Source of the DNA: Picochlorum sp. 'celeri'
Taxonomy: Eukaryota > Chlorophyta > Trebouxiophyceae
NCBI GenBank assembly: GCA_010909725.1
Contig: JAACMV010000004.1
Coordinates: 806,001 to 870,000, forward strand
Direction: 5' to 3'
DNA length: 64,000 nt
Shown here: positions 20,912 through 31,686 of the stretch, piece after piece
Position numbering within the stretch: position 1 is the stretch's first letter
Layout: each line of letters starts with the position of its first letter
Made by a program: the position numbers and the translations under genes
The notes under the pieces: model-generated
Told to the model about the DNA's origin: nothing
Seen by the model: the letters and a program-made list of their open reading frames with translations, nothing else
The model's database searches: none

Positions 20912-22609
20912 TTAATCTGGATTGCTTAACACGGCGTTGACAAACCATTGGATAAGCTCTGCCTCTGTGCAAGGTTGGGAGGCATTGTAATCTGGTACGT
21001 GTGACCCTCTGATCATACGGCTCAAAGTCATTTGACATCAAAGCTTTCAGTTTGGGCTGAATATCTGAGACTTTGAAATCATAGGGAATCGAGATGATAC
21101 CAGAATCCCATACGTCGTACCGGTCATCTATAGCTAGCGATATGTTACTCAGATCCAAACCACCCCGAATTTGATCTGCCACCTCCAAAAGGCGAGCACA
21201 TGCTGCCAAAACATTGCCCTGAGTAAAACAAATTCACAAAATATTATTCATACAGTGAATGCAGACCATAATGATCGCAATATGCGCTACTTTACCTGTT
21301 CATACGAGGAGCATATCCGAATCAGCCTTTTAGCTCCCAAGGCTTCACATGCAAGTTGAAGAGACTCTTCCTCCAGCGAATCATCACTGTCGACGTTATT
21401 AGAAGTAATATGTGCATTGATAGCCTCGTCAGAATTGATAAAAGTCATCAACACATCTGGAGGGCAATCAGTTCTTACTGTCAATATTTTGCTAGCAGGG
21501 ATATGATCCAACGGGGAGCCGACAAAGTCGTCCTTGGGAGACTGCACAACGATGCTGAATGAATATGTATACGAAGAATTGATACCACACGATCGAAAGT
21601 ACTGCAATGTTTCCCCAGCCCAAATGACAAAATCTTGTAGCTCTCCAGGAGACAGGGAATTGTACCAAATATTTGCTACTCCCAGCACACATTTCAACTC
21701 ATCCGCCAGTTCCCTACTCCTTCTACACCAATACTTTTCCACTCGGGAGAAAATCTTTGCCCTGTCGAAATCTAAACGGTCCAAAGCCCGGCGGAGTTGC
21801 TCAACCCCTGCTACCAGATGCACCATGCCATTCTCACCTACATGGCTTTCCATCAATACATTGCGCATTCGAAATGTTCCATCAGCATCCTGTATTCCAG
21901 ATTTTACGGCTGGTACCGTATCTGGATGATATAGCCTCACAGAAAGTCCATGTAACGGAGACTCGCCCTCCCATACCCTCTCTGAGAGCACTGCTGAGAA
22001 GTTTTCGAGGCACTCCCGATGGCGGTGCTGGAGATTGCTCGTCACATAGCTTTCTCCCCCCAGATCTATAGAATCAATCCCATATAGCTCTTCAAGACTG
22101 TCGCGCATGTCATTATTCCCTTTCTTCATCTCATCGTACTGCCTAGATGCCATTGCAGCTTCAGTCAATACCTCCTGCAACCAGTCGATCAGACTCACCC
22201 CGTCGTCCCTCCCCGTCGACTTCTGCTTCAATTCTACCCATTCTGCTTGTTCTGGAGTGATCAACCCAAAAGAAAGAAACAACGGAGCCAACGAACCCTT
22301 CGACTCCAACGTCGCGACAATTCTAGAGAAGGTTCCTTCCTCCCGTTTTACGAAAAATTCCAATTCAGTCGTCTCGTTACTACCCTCAAAGCCATTTGAA
22401 AGGCTTTCAATATATGCATTGAGTCTCTGTAGCCAATAAGAATCGCGAAAATAACACTCGAATTTCAATTCTGGTAACCTCACTAAAAATACTCGTACCT
22501 TGAGAGACTCTGAATTTCGAGCTCGTTCGAAAGGATACGTCGCAAATAAATCTGGATGAATTTGCCTCACAACATTCTTAAACAGGGACTTAATATCGAC
22601 GTCTTCCAT
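20912..22609 (-). CDS. TCAIM-like protein (DUF4460/DUF4461)
   Basis: Exons 22499-22609, 21296-22426 and one starting at 21218 (introns 72 and 77 bp) encode about 475 residues. The N-terminus carries a J-domain-like VVRQIHPDLF. Removing the first intron joins NSESLK to RLNAYIESL as in DUF4460 proteins. The second half contains segments such as DRYDVWDSG and IISIPYDF typical of DUF4461. Human TCAIM is a mitochondrial protein affecting T-cell activation; the ancestral function in algae is unknown. The 3' end is uncertain. Reading straight through stops at 20841 with an unconvincing basic tail, whereas a 34-nt intron (GTACC...CACAG, about 20961-20994) gives a neat end QAELIQWFVNAVLSNPD and a stop at 20912. 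Confidence 0.72.
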
Positions 22610-23072
22610 GGTACCGTTCCTACAGACAGAATGACAACCTGTATCGTTTCTCTGGTTCAAAGGTCCTCACAAGGATTCATGAATCATATTTCTGAAAAAC
22701 TTTAGATGTAATTACGCAAATATCGCCTGGTGAGGTAGTCCAGCTGGCCTTTTCTATGCAACCCGGATTGGGATCCTTTCACACTTGCAATTGTGGCTTG
22801 CAAGCTTTTAAAATCACCCTATCCAGGCTTCTGGAGCACCAGAAGATAGCAATGTAAGAAGAGCACTAGTATCAAAATGTAGCATTCATGCCAGTGCCTG
22901 TGTGTCTTCAAGGTGTTGTAGATGATGCATTTTGCAAAGAAAGAACCAATGGTTGGAACCTAGATTGGCAGTTAAAGATGCATCCCACGCCTGCAGCCAT
23001 ATATATGTCATAGGTTCAATCGAACATTACATTATACTTTTGAATAGAACAATAAAAGATAGAAACTGCATC
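22610..23072. other. Divergent intergenic region, TCAIM-like / kinesin
   Basis: This 463-bp spacer contains no reading frame, repeat or RNA that I can support. It must hold both promoters. Confidence 0.5.
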
Positions 23073-25448
23073 ATGGTTCGCCACCTTGCCAGCGGAACTG
23101 CCAGAGCAGATTCTCAGAGCAGTAGGATCTGCGTTGCTGTTCGTTTTCGGCCCTTAAGGTACGTGCCTGGTCAGTAATTTAGTGCAAAGATAATATTTAA
23201 TGGGGTTGCATGTTGTATCGGCAGTGAGAAGGAGAAGGCCCGCGGTGACACAGAGGTATGGCGTTGCGAGGGAAACTCAGTCGGGGTGAACGACGCGGTT
23301 GGCATGGACGTCAAGTTTGCGTACGACCATGTCTTCGCTGCTGGATTCGATAACCAAGGTGTGTATGAGACGGTAGGGAGTAGCATCGTGAAAAGTGCTC
23401 TGGATGGCATCAATGGGACAATCTTTGCATATGGTGTCACCTCATCTGGGAAAACCCATACAATGATGGGGGATGACCAAACTCCTGGGATTGTTCCGCA
23501 TGCGATCTCAGAATTGTTCCATGTGATTGAGAAGAATGGAAAAACAAAGGTGTTTGTCATCAAATTATCCATGATTGAGATATATAATGAAGTTGTGAAT
23601 GATTTGCTGGATCCAACAAACACAAATTTGCGTCTGCGGGAGGATAATAAGAAAGGAGTGTACGTGGAAGGGTTGAAAGAAGAGCGGCTCTCTTGCATAG
23701 ATGACGCTCTGCATACGGTGGCCATCGGAAATGAGCATAGGAAGATAGGGGCCACTGCTTTCAATGAAGGATCCTCTAGATCTCATACTGTTATTAGGAT
23801 TTCCATAGAGGCCAGTGACCGACCAGAATTTGCGCAGGATCCAAACTCTCATATTGGGAGGACTTTGTCGTTTCTCACAATGGTAGATCTTGCAGGAAGC
23901 GAGAGCGCAAAAGCAGAGGTTAATAAGAATCAAAGGGTGGAGGGATCGTATATCAATAAATCCCTGTTGACACTTGGAACTGTGATTCACAAGCTTAGCG
24001 ATGGAGGGGCAGCTCATATTCCTTTCCGTGATTCCAAATTGACTAGAATTTTATCGAATTCTCTCTCTGGAAATGGTGCTCGCATTGCAGTGGTCTGCAC
24101 CATCACCCCTGCATCCACGCAGGCAGAGGAAACACACAACACGCTCAAATTTGCAAGTAGGGCAAAGACAATCACGATAGAAGCCAAACGCAATGAAATA
24201 CTTGATTCAGGGGCTTTAGTTGCGAAATACCAACAGGAGAATGCTCTTCTCCGAAGGCAGTTGGAAATTGCCCTGAAAGAGGGTGGAAGAGTTGCAGAGC
24301 GGCCAGCATCTCATCCTGAAATTCTCTCACTGCGTGAGAAGATCGAAGAAGAACATGCGGCAGTGGTCGAGGGCGAACAAGAGCGATTAAGGCTTGTTGA
24401 AAGAGTTGAAGAACTTACAGAATCTTTGCTAGACACGCATCAATGTATAGATATATTGCATGAAAGACTTCATTCTGAAGGTCACATTGGCAGTGATCGC
24501 AGTTCAGAGGAAGCTGGGAAATTGAGGGGAGTTTTGCAGACATTATCCAATGAAATACGTAGACTAAAAGAAGGCAAGGGTGGATATGACAAAGAGGAAT
24601 TGGAAGACAACGAAGTGACTATGCAGGCATTCTATGCGGAGAGAGAGTTTTTGAATGAAAAGCTTGAGCAACTGGATGAATGGAATCTAGTGCTCGCGAC
24701 AACTTTGGAAAAAATGAAAGTGCTGGTACGTTGATTTAAATATATATCTATGATTATTGCTTCTTGCATTGACGACATCTGTCCCTTTCGGTACTTGTAG
24801 ATTGCATCATCCAGAAACATTGATCCAGACTCTATTGACATGGAAGCAATTCTCTCTGGAGACTTTTCCTCGCTTGGAGACTCGACAAACGAGCTTCTCG
24901 AAAACCATAATGGCGATCCAACACATTTAAGAAGAAGATCGGGCGATCCAAACCTCATTGAAAAGGTCATGAAACTAGAAGAAAAAGTGCTGCTAGCCAT
25001 TGATGCCTTGCAGAGGAAGGGCGAGAAACTGGCCCGACAATCTGAAGTGCAGAAAACACTCACAGGACTTAATGACGAAGTCCATACACATATATCAGAT
25101 CTAACAGTGGAGAATCAGAATCTGAAGAAAGAATTAGAACGCGTAGAGGCCCAGAACGAGCAACTTCAAGGGTACAAAGTTGATCATTTGTCAGAGCAAG
25201 AATTGCTGGCTTTGATTGGCAGCCTCACGTCAGCGGTTGAAAGAGTTCGGCTTACAGTCCAAACAAAGAATATTGCGATGAAAACACGAGAGCATCCTTC
25301 CCGGATGCTAGAATTCTCCAGTTCGCAGGAAAGAACCTTTGGCAGTGGGATGAGTATGGAAGATATGAGCAAAGTCATTGCAGATTTGAAAGAGCACTGC
25401 GAACTTACATCTCGTAGAATGAGAAAATCCCCAACAGAATCAATCTAA
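23073..25448 (+). CDS. N-terminal motor kinesin, kinesin-7/CENP-E-like
   Basis: Three exons (23073-23158, 23225-24725, 24801-25448) with introns of 66 and 75 bp give 744 residues. The motor domain fills about residues 17-345 and has RICVAVRFRPL, the P-loop GVTSSGKTHTMMG, switch I NEGSSRSHT, switch II VDLAGSESA and the microtubule-binding LTLGTVIHKLSD. All nucleotide-contact residues look intact. The neck KFASRAKTITIEAKRNE and early coiled coil (ENALLRRQLE) resemble plant kinesin-7 members. Further coiled-coil segments follow up to about residue 680. A plus-end-directed mitotic or cytokinetic role is inferred from that resemblance. The protein is much shorter than animal CENP-E. Confidence 0.9.
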
Positions 25449-25533
25449 AATTTATTATTATAGTATTTTGATGTTTCAATCAATTAGAACAAGGCAGAGT
25501 ATCACTCTTCACAGACCCGTTTGAACAGTCAAC

Positions 25534-28017
25534 ATGTTTCGGACTCGTGTGATACTCGCATTCTTGGCGTCAACCTTTGCCATCGTACATGCAGAATACT
25601 TAGTTGGACTAGGTACGAAATGTAAAGCATGCAAATGGCCATGTAATTGGATGATTTGCTCAACGCATTGTGTCACGTAGGCAAAGCGGATATCACTGGA
25701 CCAGTGGTGGACGTCAATATGATGGTGCGTGACCTTGCTTATACATATCTAGTTATTGAATTCAATGATATCTTTGATATTGGTTCCACAGGGGTATGCA
25801 AACCCTGAGCAGATTGCTGGGGGGCTTCATACGAGACTGTATGCAAGGGCTTTAGTTGTTGCATCGAGCCAAGATTCTTCAAACAGAGTAGTTTTCGTCA
25901 ATCTTGATGCATGTATGGCATCTCAAGCTGTTACATTTACTGTCATTGAGAAGCTCAAGGCCAAATATGGAGAGTCGATGTACTCAGAGAGAAATGTTGT
26001 TATGAGTGGGACACATACACATTCGGGGCCAGCTGGGTACTTGCAATACCTGGTATATGACATTACAGGTCTTGGATTTGTTAAGGAAACATTTGATGCT
26101 CTTGTTGATGGTATACTGCTGTCTATATCAAGGGCTCACGAATCCACTCGACCAGGAAGCCTGAGCATACACACTGGAGTCCTTTTGGATGCTAACATCA
26201 ACAGGAGTCCAACCGCCTACCAGGAGAATCCAAAGGAAGAACGAGAAGAATACGAATATAATATTGATAAAGAAATGACGTTGCTGAGAATTAATGATGA
26301 CGAGGGACATGGCATCGGAGCATTTTCCTGGTTTGCTGTGCATGGAACCTCTATGAATAACACAAACAGGCTCATCAATGGGGATAATAAGGGAGCCGCA
26401 TCTCTCATGATGGAAGACAGTATGGGAAAGGGATTTATATCGGCTTTTTGCCAGGCTAATGTGGGAGACACATCTCCCAATACGCTTGGAGCATATTGTA
26501 TTGACACTGGTCTTCCGTGTGACGCAGTTCACAGCACATGTGATGGCAGAGTTCAAAAGTGCATTGGAAGGGGACCTGGATGGCCAGATGACTTTCGAAG
26601 CACAAATATTATAGCTTCAAAGCAGAAAGAAAAAGCAGAGGAGTTGTTCGGAATATCTGGTACAAAAGGTGCGGGTATTTGATAGCACTTTGTTGTCGAC
26701 TGTGACTACTACTAAAGCTGTCATATTCGATTCATTCTTACAGTTTCTGGTTCTATCCAAAGCGCCCATATATTCTTAGATATGAGAAATATAACTGTCA
26801 AGGAATCCTCGTTTACCAGGGCCGGAAAGACCTGCAAACCCGCAATGGGCTTTTCTTTTGCAGCAGGAACTACAGACGGTCCAGGTGCCTTTGATTTCAC
26901 CCAGTCTGACACAAATGGAACCCTATTTTGGAGACTGGTTCGAGACTTTATTACCACTCCAACAAAACAGCAAGAAGACTGTCACAAACCAAAGCCCATC
27001 TTGCTAGATGTTGGTGCGTGGGAAGTGATTTGAAATGGCTGCAAAACAGGTGTCTTTTTCAACATTTGTTTTTTGGCATCGTGCAGGAGAAATGCATTAC
27101 CCATATGAATGGGTTCCTTACATTGTTGAAATCAGTATCATGAAAATCGGGAATCTTGTGGTGCTGGCAGTCCCAGGCGAGTTCACCACAATGTCTGGCA
27201 GAAGGCTGATTAGGGCTGTACGAGACAAGGTATGTTGTCCCTTCGACCTAAACTTCACCAATTGTGATTCTCAAATGCAACTGTCTTGCAGGTGGGAGAA
27301 GCATGGGGTGAAGATATTCATTTCGTCATAGCAGGCCTTAGCAACACGTATTCATCATACATCACAACATTCGAGGAGTACCAGGTTCAGAGATATGAAG
27401 GTGGATTTACACTCTTTGGTCCGCACACCCTCGATGCATACATTCAAGAGTTTAGAACTTTAGCTGATTGTATGATACATGGAACAAAATGCTCAAAAGG
27501 ACCAGCGCCGCCCAACATGCTGGCTGATCAATGGTCTTTGGTCCCCGGAGTTGTTGTTGATGCTACCCCCTTTGGCAAAAACTTTGGGGATGTGTCCAAA
27601 GACTTGCAGCAAAAACAGTACACCGCCGGAGATATTGTTGCAATAGAATTTCACGCCGCATGCCCCAGAAATAATTTCAGAATGGAGCAAACATACGTGC
27701 AAATAGAGAGAAAGATGTCAAACAAAAATGCCTGGTTTATCCACACATTGCAGAGATTATGGTCATACATCAAAGGTCCTCTGTTCTCCTCAAAAGAATC
27801 ATGGACTATAGAATACACAGATGCCGATTGGGAGACAAAGTTTATCTGGTATAGAAAAGAGTCGCTATCTGCATACTCCTATGCACGGATAGAGTGGCAC
27901 ATTCCAGAGAATGTCATCAAGGGTACATATAGAATCCGCTACCTTGGTGATCATAAGAATCTTTTAGGTTCCATATCTCCATTTGAAGGAATTTCTCACG
28001 AATTTGAAGTGTTGTAA
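25534..28017 (+). CDS. Neutral ceramidase
   Basis: Six exons (25534-25612, 25681-25724, 25792-26668, 26744-27013, 27087-27229, 27292-28017) join in phase to give 712 residues. Residues 1-20 form a signal peptide ending in VHA. The mature start KADITGP...VNMMGYANPEQ is the conserved N-terminus of neutral/alkaline ceramidases. The catalytic serine lies in the family motif NVGDTSPN at about residue 269, and the zinc ligand region includes GTHTHSGP and the later VHGTS. The C-terminal immunoglobulin-like domain is present (YRIRYLGDHK). The enzyme hydrolyses ceramide to sphingosine and fatty acid in the secretory pathway or outside the cell. The length is close to the family norm. Confidence 0.93.
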
Positions 28018-28045
28018 ATGCGTTCTCTACTGGTCAGAAACAGAA

Positions 28046-29393
28046 TCAGGTGTCATGATGATACCCCATGCCCTGAACAGAGGCAGCCCAAACGGATACC
28101 TCTGACCTCGTCTGTACCGTGACAGGTACATTTGCTGGCATGAAAAAGATTGTCCCTTTCTTCATCTCCAACGAACTTCCTTCGTTCCATGACAACGTGC
28201 CCTCTCCTGCCTGACAGAATGCTATCACAGGGCCAGATGTAGCAGGCAAGGCACATTCCTCTTTGTGCAGTCTCAAGTTCCACACTTCGAACTCATCAAA
28301 TCCCGATCTATACAGTCCTAACTTACCTTCTTGATACGAACTAGCTCTGACAATATCGGGATTTCCTTGCTTATAACTCAGAGAATCACAGAGAATCTTT
28401 GTATCCTTGAACTTTGGAGTCAGCCCAGCCCGTATCACGTTATCAGATGTTGCCATGCATTCAACAATCTCTCCACTCAAATACGCATGTGGCTCATTTG
28501 CATTTAAAACAATACCCTCTCCTTTCTTCAAACAGACATAATTGAAAAACCATGACGACATGACACCGACATCAAATGGATACTGCTCATGCAACCTCAA
28601 CACCAAACGTTCCCTTGCACTCAGGTCTCGTGTCCGTCCTTCTTCCTCCAACCTCTCCACCATCTTCTCCACAATTTCGGACGATTTGTTCTGATCCATT
28701 GTCATAAGGGCTGTAAACACACGCTTCAATGCAGCACCCTTGTCAGAGGAGGCTGTGTATCCTTCAACAACATCATCCCCACAACACGCTCGAATCTCTG
28801 GAACAGTATCAAAAACCCGTTTCATCTCATCTTCACTTACAAATCCACACAGTGCCTCAAAGTCAGACAGCGCAATAGCCATCTCTGGCTTGTGATTCGA
28901 GTCCTTGTACACGGATGGATTGCTTGCATGCAGCTTCTCTGCCAATCGCTTATCAGGATGAGACTGAATCGACAATGCTGTCCGCACAGATAGCACCTTG
29001 AATAAAAAAGGTACATCCGATACAGCCCCCAATACCTCTGGATTCTTCTCAATAGCCTCTTTCAGTGTCACTCCCTCCTCTTTGACAACCGAAGGACCAG
29101 AAGGATGTGTCCCCATCCTACACAGTATCATTGTTATTTTTAGAAATCATACCAATGAGAGGTGGAATATTCGACGTACCATAACTCGGCATATGGAAGA
29201 TACTTGTCCACAGGCTGACCAGATGACTCCACCAACTTGGCCACCTATACACCATCAATACGTCATCGCATTCCAATGAAACACATCATACATATTTTAT
29301 ACAAAAATCCAGTACCTCTGACTCTGATGCCTCCCTCCCCCAGGCGTAGTGCTGAACAACTGCTTGCAACGTCCACGGCCCCCCGATAGCCAT
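28046..29393 (-). CDS. Mannose-6-phosphate isomerase, type I
   Basis: Exons 29316-29393, 29180-29244 and 28046-29117 with introns of 71 and 62 bp give 404 residues. The start VVQHYAWG and the motif YAELWMGTHPSGPS are type I signatures. The zinc site is visible as IQSHPDK (Gln and His) with a later Glu-His pair around NEPHAYLSGE. The second signature SDNVIRAGLTPKF is also present. The enzyme interconverts fructose-6-phosphate and mannose-6-phosphate and supplies GDP-mannose for glycans and ascorbate. It is convergent with the ceramidase gene, with only 28 bp between the stops. Confidence 0.94.
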
Positions 29394-29675
29394 GATTTCT
29401 CACTCTCGTACGATACAAATCATTAAAACCTAATTTTTAATAATTCGCTTGATGATGATGATGATGATTCATGCATCGCTCATACAGGAATCCTCACACG
29501 CATGCAGACCTTGGACCAGCCAAACAGTAGCATAGTTATTTACAATTATACCAGCCACTTTGCAACATCAAGATGACTCGTACGCTCTTACATGAAACAC
29601 TGAAATAGACTCGTAGCATGAAACAAACATGACAGCACTGTGCATTCTTTCTCTTTCTCTTTCTTTCTCTTTCTT

Positions 29676-29706
<31 letters not shown>

Positions 29707-29765
29707 GTGTGAAACGACAATAGACAAACTCTCAACGACTGGGTCGCCGTGATGGTGGCGATGCC
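29394..29765. repeat. Spacer with GAT and polypyrimidine microsatellites
   Basis: No gene is supported. The spacer contains a (GAT)n run at 29451-29468 and a 62-bp TTTCTC/CT polypyrimidine tract at about 29646-29707, which forms the 3' flank of the small minus-strand gene. Confidence 0.7.
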
Positions 29766-30015
29766 TCACTTGGACGTGTTCCGAGCAGTCGCAGAGCTGG
29801 TCGACAATCGGTTGCCCTTGGAAGCACCGTTCTTGAGAAGCCATTCCCCACCACTCCTCCATATCGGAGCCAAGCGTGACACCTGGGAAGCACCTTGTCC
29901 TCCAAAATACTGCATATACCATGGTATATTCGACATAGTATGCAATCTCACGACTGACATGGACAAACGCGTTGCGTACCTTGGCAATCAAAAGTGTCGT
30001 AGCAGCAGTTGTCAT
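29766..30015 (-). CDS. Small spliced gene, 59-aa protein
   Basis: Two exons (29980-30015 and 29766-29909) flank a 70-bp intron with GTACGC and ATGCAG borders, the same size and consensus as the neighbours' introns, and the phase is kept. The product starts MTTAATTLLIAK. It continues with glycine-rich and basic segments (YFGGQGASQVSRLAP) and lacks acidic residues in its first half, like small mitochondrial membrane or targeting sequences. I do not recognise the family. The opposite strand is also open here, so which strand is real needs transcript evidence, but the splice fit favours this one. Confidence 0.45.
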
Positions 30016-30034
30016 TGTGTAATCTCTCTTTCCT

Positions 30035-30073
30035 ACTCTCTCTCTCTCTCTCTCTCACTCACTCACTCACTCT
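30035..30073. repeat. TC/ACTC microsatellite in a divergent promoter
   Basis: A (TC)n run passes into (ACTC)n between the small minus-strand gene and the TPR gene. Similar pyrimidine tracts often sit near transcription starts, but no function is shown here. Confidence 0.8.
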
Positions 30074-30306
30074 CGTGTTCAGCAAAAATAAAATTGAATT
30101 CAATACAATATGGAGGAGTGAGAGGAGAATGTGGACACGACATGGACGAACGCGTGGGTCTCGGATGCCGAGAGGTCCGAGGCCTCGGAAGATCCTCCGC
30201 GTCCCACATGAGAATTCGAATATTCGAATTAACAAACTCGTTCGAATTCTTCTTTGATTTGACCATGATGCGGATGTCATGTATGCCTGATATACCATAC
30301 AGTAAG

Positions 30307-31686
30307 ATGGATGAATCATCTGATTCATTAAAGAAAGCACGGGCTCTGTTGGAGAGCTCTCCTCTCCTGCAGCAGGTGGCATTTGCAACAGATGTGGCCT
30401 GGACGGGGGAGACGACGGGAGCGACTGACGATGAAGATGATACTGATAGTGTGAGTCTTGGTGAAGCAGGAGAGGAGATGCGTGAAATCGTGCCTGACAT
30501 TGTGTTATCGAGTGCCGATGCGTCGGTGTTGGAGAGGGTTGAGGGGATTATGGCACGCACGTCGACAAATAGGAAGGGAAGAAATAGAGGTAAAAAGGAT
30601 GGTGGGCGAGCGCGGTTGTTGGAGCGTGGAATGGGGTTGCAGGATTTGGTGGGGAATGTTGAGGGAAAGTTGGTGGATATGGGTGAAGAGGATCGCCAGC
30701 GAGTGTCGTTGGGTTTGGTGCACGTACTTCAGCATGTGTGTCATATGTATCAGCAGCAGGCGAGCGAGTTTGATTATGGGGGCAAGGTGTTGTTTCATTG
30801 GGCTGTGGTTCTGAGTGATATAGCTCGGTTGGTGAGGGATGTGGATGAGCGAATAGAGTATGCGGTAGCATCGTGTTTAAAGTATGCTGGAGTTGTCTCT
30901 ATGGAAGGAGATCATGCTCAGGCGTTGAATAATTGGGGCCTTGTAATATGTGATGTGGCGAATTGTGTGCAAGGAGATGATGTGAAGAGGCGCTTGTATC
31001 GAGTTGCCATATCAAGGTTTCGGAAAGCGATACGAATGGATTGCCACAGTGTGGAGACTCAGAGTCGGTGTTGTTATAATTTAGGGACGGTGATGCATCA
31101 GTATGCGGGGATGCACGGTGATGGAGATATGTCGTGGTCGCATGCTGCTCAATACATAGCAATGTCATATGCATTGGATCCGTCATCAGAGATATTTCGC
31201 AGGGCATTAGTTTCTGTACATCAATTCTTACCATTGCCATACATACGGTGCAGCAAAATGGTGCATATATTTGATGAATCTGTTGAGAGCAACAGTCAAC
31301 AGCGGTGGGTGGTTGCTGGGCTGACAATTGATGCATTCCACCTTAGGACTGTACAGCTGAGTTCAATTGATGTGAAGGCAATTCATGAGACACGTGGAAG
31401 CGAAAATAGAATGCATGGATCAACGCATGCGCCCCCTTTGACAGTTGATGTTGCAGATGTCGCTTCCTATTGTCTATGTTGTGATCCTTGGATCCCTTTT
31501 GGAAGCGGATTGCATGTTCGGCTGAAGTCCAAGCCGGATGGAATATATATCGCATCAGAGTCTATGGAAGAAATGCAAGGCTGGAGAGATGTGTTGTGTT
31601 TGTTGCAGGTGTTGCACAAATCTAATAATGGCTTACAGAAATTGCAGTCTGTACTAGAGTCAAATAATAAACTCGATATATTATGA
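30307..31686 (+). CDS. HLB1-like TPR protein
   Basis: This single exon encodes 459 residues from ATG 30307; an in-frame ATG at 30265 is an alternative. An acidic N-terminus (TDDEDDTDSVS) and a basic NRKGRNRGKKDGG patch precede the core. The central region carries TPR-like helices with QALNNWGLVICDVA, AISRFRKAIRM and CYNLGTVMHQYA, spaced as in Arabidopsis HLB1, a trans-Golgi/early endosome protein linking trafficking and actin. The last 100 residues resemble a PH-like domain ending in a GWRDVLCLLQVL helix. The reading frame stays open upstream to 29749, but that part overlaps microsatellites and the opposite-strand gene and is probably not translated. The stop overlaps the UPL3 stop on the other strand. 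Confidence 0.75.
   Translation: MDESSDSLKKARALLESSPLLQQVAFATDVAWTGETTGATDDEDDTDSVSLGEAGEEMREIVPDIVLSSADASVLERVEGIMARTSTNRKGRNRGKKDGGRARLLERGMGLQDLVGNVEGKLVDMGEEDRQRVSLGLVHVLQHVCHMYQQQASEFDYGGKVLFHWAVVLSDIARLVRDVDERIEYAVASCLKYAGVVSMEGDHAQALNNWGLVICDVANCVQGDDVKRRLYRVAISRFRKAIRMDCHSVETQSRCCYNLGTVMHQYAGMHGDGDMSWSHAAQYIAMSYALDPSSEIFRRALVSVHQFLPLPYIRCSKMVHIFDESVESNSQQRWVVAGLTIDAFHLRTVQLSSIDVKAIHETRGSENRMHGSTHAPPLTVDVADVASYCLCCDPWIPFGSGLHVRLKSKPDGIYIASESMEEMQGWRDVLCLLQVLHKSNNGLQKLQSVLESNNKLDIL

Noticed and set aside
29749..30306. N-terminal extension of the TPR gene by 186 codons
   Set aside because: It translates microsatellites and lies opposite the better-supported spliced gene. The family resemblance starts well after ATG 30307.
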